A stretch of 64,000 bases of DNA from Prevotella sp. Its GTDB lineage: Bacteria > Bacteroidota > Bacteroidia > Bacteroidales > Bacteroidaceae. The stretch spans positions 8,183-72,182 of the forward strand of contig DMYZ01000231.1 in assembly GCA_003483565.1 (NCBI GenBank), given 5' to 3'. The position numbers were made by a program, and so were the translations under genes. A model generated the notes under the pieces. The model was not told the origin of the DNA. It worked only from the letters and a program-made list of their open reading frames with translations, and did not search any database. Below are positions 22,979 to 32,305 of the stretch, piece by piece (position 1 is the stretch's first letter; each line of letters begins with the position of its first letter).

Positions 22979-25375
22979 TTAGAAGTCAAAGACCAATCGT
23001 CCATTAAGTTGCCGTCCGGTAAGGTAATTTGGTACTGCATATTGCTGGTTGGTAACATCTGTTATCCAGAAATAACTGTTGACATTGCTGATGCCAAAAA
23101 GATTAAGGCAATCAAGACTAAGCCAGATGCTCTTGAAGATATTTTTCTTTTCATGATTGCTATTATTAAGGAGACAATAGCTTATGCCCAGGTCAACTCT
23201 CTTATAAGCTGGAGCTCTAAAACTATTACGTTCAAATTCCTGATGGGGAGCTGAGAAGGGCAGTCCGTCAGCGTAGGCAAGCTTTAGGCCAACTTTCCAT
23301 CGATCGGTTCCCGGAAAGTAATCAGTGAAAAAGAGGTTAAAGGAAAATTTCTGATCTGTTGGCAGAGGCATGGTTTTACCATTAAACTTCATCTGAGTAT
23401 TCATCAGAGAAAAACTCAGCCAGCTGTCTGTATTTGGCACAAATTCACCGTAAAGCTTCATATCAATACCCATAGCATGACCAGTAGCTTTGTTATCGCC
23501 ATAATAAATCACCTGAACATTATTAATAGAATATGGAATGAGATTTCTTAAGGCTTTATAATATGCTTCAGATGAAAAGCGAAATCTTTGATTGTTCATC
23601 TGAAAACGATAATCATAGCCAAGGATAAGCTGCAGGCTCTGTTGGCTTTTGATCTTATTGTTTAGTGATACATTAGTAATCCCGTTTACGGTAGATGTAT
23701 CCCGAAGTTCCTTAAAAAATGGGGCTTGATAGTAAAGACCACCTGCGATACGAAAAGTCGTGTTTTCACTATAGGGGGGAATGATGCCAATAGAGATACG
23801 GGGACTTATGATCGTTTCTTTATTAAAGTTCCAGTGACTCATGCGAATGCCATAATTTAAGGTAAAGTGGGTATGCTCACCTTGACTGGCAAAATGGTAA
23901 GTATCTTGTGCATAAGCTTCTATTCTATTTGCATCCAGGGTGTTGCTTGCCTTAAGTGAATAAATCATATAAAGGTCTTGGCCTGTATGAGGAATGCTGT
24001 AGCCTGAAGAATCACGCATTTCATATTCATCAGACTGTTCTTCTATATGTTCCTTTTTAAAAGTAATTCCTACTTCAGCTTCATGTTGTTTATTCTTGTG
24101 CTTGAGCATAAATTTAGTGCTCAGAACTCTTGCTGTAAGATAGTTACGAGCATGCTGAAAATAAGTTCCAACACCAAGATTTTCAGAGGTTTCAGTCTGG
24201 TCTAGCCAGTATTGTCCCTGGATATCATATTTTTCTTGTTCTTTGGTGTAGAAACCACTGCCGATAAGAGACAAAGAAGTATTCTTATTTAGATTGCGAG
24301 TAATGCCTATTGTGCCGAAATAAGTAAGAAATCGGTCTTTTTCCTGTCCATCAAAATAGACCTTAAAACTTTTTACGTTTTCAAGAGTGCCAAAAGACGT
24401 TTCACGGGTTTTAGGAATAAAGTTGTAGTGATTGTCGTTGATGTTTCCTATGAAGTCAATATTCCATTGGGTATTTGGATGATAGTTTAAATAGGTCTGA
24501 TAATCGAGAAAGTTAGGATGGTATTCGCCATTAGTTTCCAGGCTACTGAGGAGATTCTTGTTTGTCTTGTATCTAATGGAGTTTAGCCAGCTTACCTTTT
24601 TATTGGCTATACCTACGTAGGCTTCAGCACCCAGCAAAGATGCAGCAATATTTCCTTCAAAAATAGATTTATTTCCAGCTTTAGGTTCTAAGTCCTTATA
24701 TGTAATATCTAATGCAGAACTCATTTTATCTCCATATTTAGCTGCGAAGCCTCCCGTTGAAAATTTTATTTTGTCTACCATGTAAGGATTAATAATACTT
24801 AGGCCTTCTTGCTGACCTGAACGAACGAGGAATGGACGATATATTTCTACATTGTTGATATAAACGAGATTTTCATCGAAGGCACCACCACGCACATTAT
24901 ATTGAGAAGAAAGTTCCGAATGAGTGGAAACACCAGCCTGTGACTGAACAAGGGCTTCTATGGCATTGCCATTGGCTGATGCCATCGTTTTCATATCTTT
25001 GGTTTTCAACTCCTGATTTTGTCCGGTCTGGATATGTTCGCCTTCTACTTTTACTTCATCCAAAGTGTTATCAGAGTAGAGCATGATCTGGAGCATTTGC
25101 CTTCCACGCGGATGCTGTAATACGCGAGTCTTGGTCTTATATCCCACCATAGAAAAACGGATTATAACAGAATCAGAAGAGTGAAGTTGAAGCGTGTATT
25201 CTCCTTCCAATGAGGTCATCGTAAACTTGCCTTGTTTCGCGCATGAGACCATAGCAAGTTCTACAGGATTCATATTTTGATCCATGACCTTACCTCGTAA
25301 GGTGAATGACTGGGCCATGATATTTATAGTCATAGTCCAGCCTAGCATAATCAACAGTAATCTTTTTATTTCCAT
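22979..25375 (-). CDS. TonB-dependent outer membrane receptor
   Basis: This 798-aa outer membrane transporter has a signal peptide (1-21, ends NIMA), a carboxypeptidase-regulatory-like domain (about 24-95, LRGKVMDQNMNPVELAMVSC), a plug domain (about 110-230 with IEALVQSQAGVSTHSELSSQ and YNVRGGAFDENLVYINNVEI) and a beta-barrel ending in aromatic LVFDF. No SusD partner is beside it, so it is more like a metal, cofactor or peptide receptor than a glycan receptor; the substrate is unknown. The upstream minus-strand neighbour is the RelA/SpoT gene, 97 bases away. Confidence 0.92.
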   Translation of the reverse strand: MEIKRLLLIMLGWTMTINIMAQSFTLRGKVMDQNMNPVELAMVSCAKQGKFTMTSLEGEYTLQLHSSDSVIIRFSMVGYKTKTRVLQHPRGRQMLQIMLYSDNTLDEVKVEGEHIQTGQNQELKTKDMKTMASANGNAIEALVQSQAGVSTHSELSSQYNVRGGAFDENLVYINNVEIYRPFLVRSGQQEGLSIINPYMVDKIKFSTGGFAAKYGDKMSSALDITYKDLEPKAGNKSIFEGNIAASLLGAEAYVGIANKKVSWLNSIRYKTNKNLLSSLETNGEYHPNFLDYQTYLNYHPNTQWNIDFIGNINDNHYNFIPKTRETSFGTLENVKSFKVYFDGQEKDRFLTYFGTIGITRNLNKNTSLSLIGSGFYTKEQEKYDIQGQYWLDQTETSENLGVGTYFQHARNYLTARVLSTKFMLKHKNKQHEAEVGITFKKEHIEEQSDEYEMRDSSGYSIPHTGQDLYMIYSLKASNTLDANRIEAYAQDTYHFASQGEHTHFTLNYGIRMSHWNFNKETIISPRISIGIIPPYSENTTFRIAGGLYYQAPFFKELRDTSTVNGITNVSLNNKIKSQQSLQLILGYDYRFQMNNQRFRFSSEAYYKALRNLIPYSINNVQVIYYGDNKATGHAMGIDMKLYGEFVPNTDSWLSFSLMNTQMKFNGKTMPLPTDQKFSFNLFFTDYFPGTDRWKVGLKLAYADGLPFSAPHQEFERNSFRAPAYKRVDLGISYCLLNNSNHEKKNIFKSIWLSLDCLNLFGISNVNSYFWITDVTNQQYAVPNYLTGRQLNGRLVFDF

Positions 25376-25472
25376 TTTCTTTTTAACGGAAATAAAAATA
25401 AAATATTATATTTGTTAATCAGGTATACATTGTATGCAAACATATCATTGATTATAAAATATACTTTTTATG

Positions 25473-27698
25473 TTATAGTCTTGTTATTTGTTTTACCCCT
25501 TTTACTGTATTTAATTTTTTTATAAGAGAATTGAGTTTACTTGTGTCGTCAAGCAGAACTACAACAGTTCCCGAAAAAAGTCCATCGTTGGATTCAATGC
25601 GTATGCTTCGCATAGAAAGTTTATCTTCTTTCGCTATAATATTAGTAATATTACTTACTATGCCGATATCATCATTGCCAATGATACGCAAAGCTATTGA
25701 ATAAAGACTTCCGCCTTTACCACTCCATTTAGCTTTGACAATACGATAGCCAAAGCGACGGCGCAGTTCTGGAGCATTAGGACAATCTTGTCGGTGGATA
25801 GTGATGCCACCACTTACGGTAACAAAACCGAAGACAGGATCGCCATAAATGGGATGACAACAATTTGCCAATTTATAATCTATACCCTTTAGGTTCTCGT
25901 CAATAGTAAGCACATCCTCATTATTTTTGAGAATTTCTTCGTCAGGATTGTCATATTCAAACTTTTCAGCACTGACAGTAGCAACGGCTTCATTGGTGTT
26001 CTCTTTGTGGTCGCGGAGTTCTATATAGCGATCTATAATGGTATTAGCATCAAGTTTTTCATCGGCGACATCTTTGTAGAAATCGGATATCTCTTTATAT
26101 CCCATCTTCTTGACAAGCAAAGCCATTGTACCTTCTTCAAATTCGATTTTTTTATTCTTAAATCTACGTTCTAATAGCTCTTTTGCAAAAATACCGTTTT
26201 TTTTCTGTGTCTCTTTCAAGGCTAGGCGAATTTTTGCTTTTGCCTTGCTTGTCTTCACAATATGAAGCCATTCCTCCTTAGGTTTCTGTGAATTTTGAGT
26301 TATAATTTCAATGGTATCACCAGAATGAAGTTCTGTGCGGAAACTTACAGCTTTGCCATTTACTTTACCTCCCGTACAGGTGTTCCCTATGTTAGAGTGG
26401 ATATAGTAAGCTAGATCAAGAATTGTTGATCCCTTGGGGAATTTTAATAAGTCACCTTTGGGAGTAAAAACATATACTTCATCCTCATACAAATCAAGCT
26501 TGAATTGGTCCATCAATTGCAAATCGTCATTATTTTCAAGAGCTGAACGGATACTAGCTAACCAGTTGTCAATACCACCTTCACTCTTAATGCCTTTATA
26601 TCTCCAATGGGCAGCAAGACCATGCTCTGCAATTTCATCCATTCTGGTTGTGCGAATTTGGCACTCAACCCATTTCTTTTCAGGTCCGAGAACAGTGATA
26701 TGCAAACTTTCGTAGCCATTGCTTTTCGGCACGGATAGCCAGTCGCGTAATCGTTTTGGATTAGGTTGATACATATCTGTGATAATGGAGTACACCTGCC
26801 AGCATTGCATTTTTTCTTTCTCCAATGGCGAATCAAGAATTATTCGGATGGCAAAGAGATCATAGATACCTTCAAAGCCACATTTCTGCTTTTTCATCTT
26901 TTGCCATATCGAGTGTATGCTCTTGGTCCGGCCTTTAATATGAAATTTTAAACCAGTTGCCTCAAGTTTTGTCTTTACTGGATTGATAAAACTATCAATA
27001 TAGGCATCACGAGCCGTTTTTGTGGCATTTAGTTTATCCTTGATCATATAGTAGGCATCATGCTCCAGGTATTTGAGTGAAAGATCTTCGAGCTCACTTT
27101 TCAGAGTATATAAACCTAGTTTATGTGCGAGTGGAGCATAGAGATAACTGGCTTCTTCTGCAACTTTTTGACGAGCTTCGATGGCCTTTGTGTCGCGAAT
27201 CTGTCGCATGACATTCACACGGTCGGCAATCATAATCAATATTACGCGCATATCCTCAGAAAAGGAAATAAGCAAGTTGCGAAAGTTGTCACTTTCAATG
27301 ACTGGATTCTTCTTATACAAGTCATGAATACGTACCAGGCCCCGGATAATATGCGCAACACCATCACCAAATTTCTTTTGCATTTCTTCTACTGTCGCAT
27401 AGCCGTTAACAATGCTGTTGTAGAGTAAGATGGATATTACGGAATCACGTTTTAGATTGATTTCGTCAACAGCGATCTGAGCTGTCTGCAAGGCATGAAG
27501 AATAGGGTTGAGATTAAAGACATCTCTTTGAAATTGTCCTCTCTCTAAACCTTCGTGTATGTGTAATTGAAGTTTTGTGACATCGTCTGGTTGAAGATAG
27601 TCTTTTATTACTTCTTTTATATGTTTAAGAATCTCGAAACTTTCTTCTTGTTCCCCTGGGGTAAATTCGAATTTTGTATTTTTCTCCTCGTTTAGCAT
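25473..27698 (-). CDS. RelA/SpoT family (p)ppGpp synthetase with degenerate hydrolase domain
   Basis: This 741-aa stringent response protein has the full long-RSH layout. It carries an N-terminal HD-type region, a synthetase domain (GRTKSIHSIWQKM, DLFAIRIIL, PKSNGYESLHITVLG), TGS (VYVFTPKGDLLKFPKGST), a zinc-finger/helical part (KLANCCHPIYGDPVFGF) and a C-terminal ACT domain. In the hydrolase region the HDxxED motif reads YNSIVNGY, so hydrolysis is probably lost. The synthetase motif PKRLRDWL has a basic RxRD form, nearer to the SpoT/Rel RxKD than to the RelA ExDD. Functionally it is best seen as a synthetase-only enzyme. Confidence 0.92.
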   Translation of the reverse strand: MLNEEKNTKFEFTPGEQEESFEILKHIKEVIKDYLQPDDVTKLQLHIHEGLERGQFQRDVFNLNPILHALQTAQIAVDEINLKRDSVISILLYNSIVNGYATVEEMQKKFGDGVAHIIRGLVRIHDLYKKNPVIESDNFRNLLISFSEDMRVILIMIADRVNVMRQIRDTKAIEARQKVAEEASYLYAPLAHKLGLYTLKSELEDLSLKYLEHDAYYMIKDKLNATKTARDAYIDSFINPVKTKLEATGLKFHIKGRTKSIHSIWQKMKKQKCGFEGIYDLFAIRIILDSPLEKEKMQCWQVYSIITDMYQPNPKRLRDWLSVPKSNGYESLHITVLGPEKKWVECQIRTTRMDEIAEHGLAAHWRYKGIKSEGGIDNWLASIRSALENNDDLQLMDQFKLDLYEDEVYVFTPKGDLLKFPKGSTILDLAYYIHSNIGNTCTGGKVNGKAVSFRTELHSGDTIEIITQNSQKPKEEWLHIVKTSKAKAKIRLALKETQKKNGIFAKELLERRFKNKKIEFEEGTMALLVKKMGYKEISDFYKDVADEKLDANTIIDRYIELRDHKENTNEAVATVSAEKFEYDNPDEEILKNNEDVLTIDENLKGIDYKLANCCHPIYGDPVFGFVTVSGGITIHRQDCPNAPELRRRFGYRIVKAKWSGKGGSLYSIALRIIGNDDIGIVSNITNIIAKEDKLSMRSIRIESNDGLFSGTVVVLLDDTSKLNSLIKKLNTVKGVKQITRL

Positions 27699-27792
27699 AG
27701 GCCGAAAATTTTATTCATTTCGACAAAATTACGTATTTTTTCCGAAATATAGTCATGTTCAAAGATAAATAAAGATATATTCACCTTTTTTC

Positions 27793-27824
27793 TTGTTCTG
27801 TTTCCTAAAAAAATATTATATTTG
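27793..27824 (+). promoter_or_regulatory. DUF4301 gene promoter
   Basis: TTG (27793-27795), a 21-base spacer and TATATTTG (27817-27824), about 50 bases before the ATG. Confidence 0.65.
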
Positions 27825-27874
27825 TATCATAATATTTTCTATGATTAATGGAGTAAATTACTAAATATAGATAT

Positions 27875-29401
27875 ATGAATCAAAAAGATCTAAATCAAAT
27901 TACCGAAAGGGGTATTTCTCAAGAGAAGTTCGAACATCAGTTGGAGCAGTTCAAGACAGGTTTTCCTTTCTTGAAATTAGAGGAACCTGCTGCTGTGGGG
28001 AAAGGCATAATCTCCCTTACAGAGGAAGAACAGAAAATATATATTCAAATTTGGAATGATTATAAGGCAGTGGGGCATTGTATAACGAAGTTCGTACCTG
28101 CATCAGGTGCCGCTAGTCGTATGTTCAAGAATTTATTTGCCTTCCTTAGTGCTGATTATGATGTGCCTACAACGGACTTTGAAAAGCTGTTTTTTGAAAA
28201 GATCACTAAATTTGCCTTTCGCCATGCGCTTTGTAATAAATGTAAGCAAAATACAGGCAAAAGTATAAAGGAACTTATTGCTGCAGGCCAATATAAAGAA
28301 GTTGTAGCAAATTTGCTTGAACCAAAAGGACTGAATTATGGTCAACTTCCTAAAGGTTTATTGCTGTTTCATGAATATAATGAGGATGAAATTCGCACCC
28401 CAATGGAGGAACATCTTGTTGAGGCAGCTCTTTATGCTAGTTCTAATGGAGAAGCAAATATACATTATACGGTAAGTCATGACCATTTAGCTCTTTTTGA
28501 GAAGATTGTGGAAGAAAAAGTGCCAGTATATGAGAAAAAGTTTGGTATTAAATATAACATCTCTTTTTCTGAACAAAAAACAAGTACGGATACTCCTGCT
28601 GTTAATTTGGATAATACGCCATTCCGGAATGAAGATGGCACTTTGTTATTCCGTCCAGGAGGGCATGGAGCCTTGATAGAGAATTTGAATGCTATAGATG
28701 CCGATGTTGTTTTTATTAAAAATATTGATAATGTAGTGCCTGATCGTCTGAAGGGTGATACGGTCACTTGGAAGCAAGTTATTGCTGGCGTACTTGTTAA
28801 AATGCAGAAACAGGCATTCGAATATCTTAAGATACTTGATAGTGGTTCTTATTCTCATCTTAAATTGGAAGAGATTATTCGTTTTCTCCAGCGTGATCTC
28901 TGTTGCCGTAAATCGGATATCAAGGAGCTTGAGGATGCTGAACTTGTTATTTATCTTCGTTCTAAGTTGAATCGTCCGATGCGTGTGTGCGGGGTGGTCA
29001 AGAATGTGGGAGAACCTGGAGGTGGTCCTTTCCTTACTTATGATCAAGAGGGCACTGTCAGTCTTCAAATTCTAGAGTCTTCTCAGATTGACCAGAAGAA
29101 TGCAAAGTATGTTTCTATGTTCAATAATGGTACTCATTTTAACCCTGTTGATCTTGTATGTGCTACGAAAGACTATAAGGGGCAACCTTTTGATTTACCT
29201 AAATTTGTTGATGAGACAACAGGATTTATCAGCAGTAAAAGTAAAAATGGAAAGCAGCTTAAAGCTTTGGAATTGCCAGGTTTATGGAATGGGGGAATGA
29301 GTAATTGGAATACAATATTTGTTGAAGTTCCTTTAAGTACGTTCAATCCTGTAAAAACGGTTAATGATCTTCTTCGTAATACTCATCAGGCAAGAGCTTA
29401 A
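27875..29401 (+). CDS. DUF4301 family protein
   Basis: This 508-aa soluble protein matches DUF4301, a Bacteroidetes family of unknown function. Conserved-looking blocks are KFVPASGAASRMFKNLFAFL, RPGGHGALIENLN and VVKNVGEPGGGPFL. The glycine-rich GHGALIENLN and EPGGGPF segments recall nucleotidyltransferases of the UDP-sugar pyrophosphorylase group, so a sugar-nucleotide role is possible but unproven. The gene is flanked by its own promoter and terminator and so is probably monocistronic. Confidence 0.85.
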   Translation: MNQKDLNQITERGISQEKFEHQLEQFKTGFPFLKLEEPAAVGKGIISLTEEEQKIYIQIWNDYKAVGHCITKFVPASGAASRMFKNLFAFLSADYDVPTTDFEKLFFEKITKFAFRHALCNKCKQNTGKSIKELIAAGQYKEVVANLLEPKGLNYGQLPKGLLLFHEYNEDEIRTPMEEHLVEAALYASSNGEANIHYTVSHDHLALFEKIVEEKVPVYEKKFGIKYNISFSEQKTSTDTPAVNLDNTPFRNEDGTLLFRPGGHGALIENLNAIDADVVFIKNIDNVVPDRLKGDTVTWKQVIAGVLVKMQKQAFEYLKILDSGSYSHLKLEEIIRFLQRDLCCRKSDIKELEDAELVIYLRSKLNRPMRVCGVVKNVGEPGGGPFLTYDQEGTVSLQILESSQIDQKNAKYVSMFNNGTHFNPVDLVCATKDYKGQPFDLPKFVDETTGFISSKSKNGKQLKALELPGLWNGGMSNWNTIFVEVPLSTFNPVKTVNDLLRNTHQARA

Positions 29402-29418
29402 AAAACAAGAATAAATGG

Positions 29419-29456
29419 AAAAGGCGGTTTGCAATTTTTGTTGTGGACCGCCTTTT
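29419..29456 (+). terminator. DUF4301 gene terminator
   Basis: Inverted repeat AAAAGGCGGT/ACCGCCTTTT (29419-29428, 29447-29456) followed by T, 17 bases after the stop. Confidence 0.85.
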
Positions 29457-29582
29457 TGTTGTTTACATGTTGCTTCTAGTGATGCTCGTCTGATGACAAT
29501 TTGTCTGTTTTTTTGTTCTTCATTGAAAATGTTGGTTATAAACAAAAAAAACACAAAAAGTGGAATTTTATCCCTAAAAAGA

Positions 29583-29613
29583 TTTGTTGGGTCAGAATTA
29601 AATAGTATCTTTG
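29583..29613 (+). promoter_or_regulatory. Promoter of a candidate small RNA
   Basis: TTTG (29583-29586), a 19-base spacer and TATCTTTG (29606-29613), a very good match to the Bacteroidetes consensus. No coding start follows within the unit it would transcribe. Confidence 0.7.
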
Positions 29614-29619
29614 CAAGAG

Positions 29620-29690
29620 TTAATTATACAATTGAGGTTAATTTATTCGCTTGGGGATTGTTGTCTGTGAAGGCCGCAATCCTTTTTTTA
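29620..29690 (+). ncRNA. Candidate small RNA, about 70 nt
   Basis: The predicted start lies about seven bases after the -7 box. A terminator hairpin GGATTG/CAATCC (29655-29660, 29677-29682) with seven Ts (29683-29689) ends the unit. A second, separate promoter then serves the 78-aa gene. No reading frame with coding character or ribosome binding site is seen inside. The RNA family is not recognised; a leader transcript that ends early is the alternative. Confidence 0.45.
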
Positions 29691-29720
29691 TTCCTTTTGC
29701 AAGGAAAAAATTGAAAAACC

Positions 29721-29751
29721 TTGGTCATTTCATTTTAAACTCGTATTTTTG
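29721..29751 (+). promoter_or_regulatory. Promoter of the 78-aa membrane protein gene
   Basis: TTG (29721-29723), a 20-base spacer and TATTTTTG (29744-29751), 20 bases before the ATG. Confidence 0.7.
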
Positions 29752-29771
29752 CAAAAGAAAACAAGAATAAA

Positions 29772-30008
29772 ATGACAGGATTAGAAATTTTAATAGCTTT
29801 TATAGTAATAGCTCTCATTGGGTGGGGCATTTGTGAGTTGAAATACAAGTCATTACCTTTTCATCATAGTTCCGAGGAACAGGCTGGCTGGGACGAGTTT
29901 AAAGAACATGCTGAGATGAATGATGGCAAGGAAATGAATATTCGTGATATAGTCCGGACGAATAGTACTAAAGGCTATGATGCTGTGGGGCCTAAAAATG
30001 CGGAATAA
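29772..30008 (+). CDS. Small single-pass membrane protein, 78 aa, unknown
   Basis: One N-terminal hydrophobic helix (about 4-21, EILIAFIVIALIGWGI) is followed by a hydrophilic cytoplasmic or periplasmic domain with HHSSEEQAGWDEFKEHAEM. It has its own well-formed promoter directly upstream. The gene converges with recQ. Family not recognised. Confidence 0.65.
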   Translation: MTGLEILIAFIVIALIGWGICELKYKSLPFHHSSEEQAGWDEFKEHAEMNDGKEMNIRDIVRTNSTKGYDAVGPKNAE

Positions 30009-30067
30009 AATTCTTTAACTCCTTGTGAGGAAGGAATTACAGGAATTTGTAAATTTATATGTATTTT

Positions 30068-30110
30068 AACTTTTACTCTATATGTAAATGTAGTTGATAG
30101 GGTAAAAGTT
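30068..30110. terminator. Possible bidirectional terminator
   Basis: Inverted repeat AACTTTTAC/GTAAAAGTT (30068-30076, 30102-30110) with a 25-base loop, between the convergent 78-aa gene and recQ. Confidence 0.45.
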
Positions 30111-30114
30111 ATTC

Positions 30115-32013
30115 TCATTTCTTAAGGTATAATTTTATTTCATTAATAAAAAGTTTACCATAGCGTTCTTTTTTAAAATCTCCAATTCCACCGACCATGC
30201 CAAACTGAAGTAAGGTTGTTGGTTTTACGGTGGCAAGGTTATGAAGTACTTTGTCACTTAGTATCATGTAGGCAGGAAAACCTTGTTTTCGGGAAAGATC
30301 TAGTCGCAATTTACGTAGTTGCTGAAACAGACCGGTATCTTCTTCTCCAGTTTCAGAAAACTGTACGGGGTGGTTTTTATCAGCAGAAGAGGCTATTGTA
30401 GAATATTGAATTTCATTCTGTGAGAGTTGTATCGCATTGAGATGTACATGAGGCACTTGAGCGCTTCTCTTTGTATTGCCTGAATATTCTTCATTTATAT
30501 TTGTATCAATTTCAGCAAGTTGGACTTTATCTTCACCTTTTAATATTTTCCATCCAAGAGGGGTTACTGTCATTATATTATGCTGATCATAGGCAATTTC
30601 AATAAATCCCATTTGTAACATCTGCAAGATGTAGTCTTGCCAGTCTTTGCTGGAAATATTCTTGCCAACTCCAAAGGTAGGCAGATCGTAGTAGCCTTTC
30701 CTTATAACAGTATCACTCCGTATACCTCTTAATATTTCAATACAGGTGCCTATACGGCATGTTTGTTGTGTTCTCATTATTGCGCTTAAAGCTTTTTGGA
30801 CGATCTCCGTACCATCAAATTTCTTGGGAGGGTTCTTGCAGACATCACAATGCATGCAGTCATGATCCATCTGTTCACCAAAATAGTTGAGCAAAATTCG
30901 TCTTCTGCAGACTTGTGCTTCGGCATATTCCTGCATACGTTTGAGCTTTTCAAGATTGACTTCCTGCTGCCCACTTTCATTAGCGAATTTACGGAGTTGA
31001 ATTATGTCTGCAAGACTATAAAAGAGAACTGTTTCGGATGGAGCGCCATCGCGGCCAGCGCGACCTATTTCTTGATAGAAACTCTCTATACTTTTTGGCA
31101 TATTATAATGTACAATCCACCGTACGTTGCTTTTATCGATGCCCATACCGAAAGCGATAGTCGCACAGACAACCTGAATCTCATCAGTTTTAAATCGTTC
31201 CTGTATGGAGTTTCTTAGAGCATTGCTAAGACCTGCATGATAAGGGGCTGCAATAATACCCATGTTTTGTAGGTCTTTGGCCGTTGTTTCTGCTGTTTTG
31301 CGAGAGAGGCAATAGATAATACCTGCTTCGCCGGGATGGCGCTTGATCAGGTTGTATATGTATTGCTGTTTTTCTTTCTTACGAAATCCTCGCTTTACGC
31401 TAAGTGAAAGATTTGGGCGGTCAAAGCTACTAATAAATGTCTTGCCATTGAGGTGCAGTTGCCTGATAATATCCTTTCTTGTGATTTTGTCGGCTGTAGC
31501 AGTAAGGGCCATGACAGGTGTGTCATGAAAACTATTGTGTAGTATTCCTAATTGGCTGTACTCTGGTCGGAAATCATGTCCCCACTGGCTGATGCAGTGT
31601 GCTTCATCAATAGCAAAAAGAGAAATTTTGATATTTGCAAATAAATAGGGGATTTCCTTAATAAGTTTTTCTGGAGAGACATAAACCATCTTTAGGTCAC
31701 CAGCCATACAACGGCGGCGTATTATCATATCTTGCTCGGGATCGTTACCGCTATTTAGTGCTTCGGCAGGGATGCCGTTTGCCTTGAGCGCTTCTACCTG
31801 ATCATGCATCAAAGAAATAAGGGGAGACACGATAACGGCAGTACCCGGAAGAGCAAGTGCAGGAATTTGATAGCATAGACTTTTGCCGCCTCCTGTAGGC
31901 ATTAGCACAAAACAGTCGTGATTCTGTATTACTTCATTGATGATTTCCATCTGATTGGGACGGAATGAGTCATAACCATAATATTTTTTGAGAATTTCTT
32001 TAGGATCCATCAT
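30115..32013 (-). CDS. recQ: ATP-dependent DNA helicase RecQ
   Basis: This 632-aa 3'-5' helicase acts in recombination and replication-fork repair. Walker A is MPTGGGKSLCYQIPAL, motif II is AIDEAHCISQWGHDFR, and motif VI is QEIGRAGRDG. Four Cys in CRRRILLNYF, CMHCDVC form the RecQ-Ct zinc site. A winged-helix region and a C-terminal HRDC domain follow (LRLDLSRKQGFPAYMILSD). The first two codons are both Met, so the start may be 32013 or 32010. It has its own promoter. Confidence 0.95.
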   Translation of the reverse strand: MMDPKEILKKYYGYDSFRPNQMEIINEVIQNHDCFVLMPTGGGKSLCYQIPALALPGTAVIVSPLISLMHDQVEALKANGIPAEALNSGNDPEQDMIIRRRCMAGDLKMVYVSPEKLIKEIPYLFANIKISLFAIDEAHCISQWGHDFRPEYSQLGILHNSFHDTPVMALTATADKITRKDIIRQLHLNGKTFISSFDRPNLSLSVKRGFRKKEKQQYIYNLIKRHPGEAGIIYCLSRKTAETTAKDLQNMGIIAAPYHAGLSNALRNSIQERFKTDEIQVVCATIAFGMGIDKSNVRWIVHYNMPKSIESFYQEIGRAGRDGAPSETVLFYSLADIIQLRKFANESGQQEVNLEKLKRMQEYAEAQVCRRRILLNYFGEQMDHDCMHCDVCKNPPKKFDGTEIVQKALSAIMRTQQTCRIGTCIEILRGIRSDTVIRKGYYDLPTFGVGKNISSKDWQDYILQMLQMGFIEIAYDQHNIMTVTPLGWKILKGEDKVQLAEIDTNINEEYSGNTKRSAQVPHVHLNAIQLSQNEIQYSTIASSADKNHPVQFSETGEEDTGLFQQLRKLRLDLSRKQGFPAYMILSDKVLHNLATVKPTTLLQFGMVGGIGDFKKERYGKLFINEIKLYLKK

Positions 32014-32020
32014 AATATTG

Positions 32021-32052
32021 CAAAAGTACTAAAAAGAATGCAGATTTACAAA
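32021..32052 (-). promoter_or_regulatory. recQ promoter
   Basis: On the minus strand TTTG (32049-32052), 20-base spacer, TACTTTTG (32021-32028); the -7 element is eight bases upstream of the annotated ATG, giving a very short or absent leader. Confidence 0.7.
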
Positions 32053-32171
32053 CTGTTATTGTAAAATTGATTTTTATATAGGTTATGAGTGTATAATAGT
32101 TATTTCGCAGGTCACTTAAGTCTTTCTTAAGAAATAATCTTCTAAAGCTTTCATATTTCAAAATAAAGTTG

Positions 32172-32179
32172 TACATTTG
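32172..32179 (+). promoter_or_regulatory. Probable gyrA -7 element
   Basis: TACATTTG, 127 bases before the gyrA ATG. It would give a leader of about 120 bases holding a 26-codon open frame (32193-32273). No clear -33. Confidence 0.5.
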
Positions 32180-32305
32180 TTATGTTTTAGCCATGGCAAA
32201 ATCGCTCAGATCGAAAAAAAAGCCTGTTAGTGGCAATTTACTGGTGTGTGATGATAGCTGTATGGTATTTTGAAAAATATAAATAAAATATAGTTTTAAG
32301 ACAAA

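Noticed and set aside
32193..32225. Similarity of MAKSLRSKKK to the start of a eukaryotic nuclear protein family
   Set aside because: Ten basic residues are not evidence of homology; kept only as an uncharacterised leader frame.
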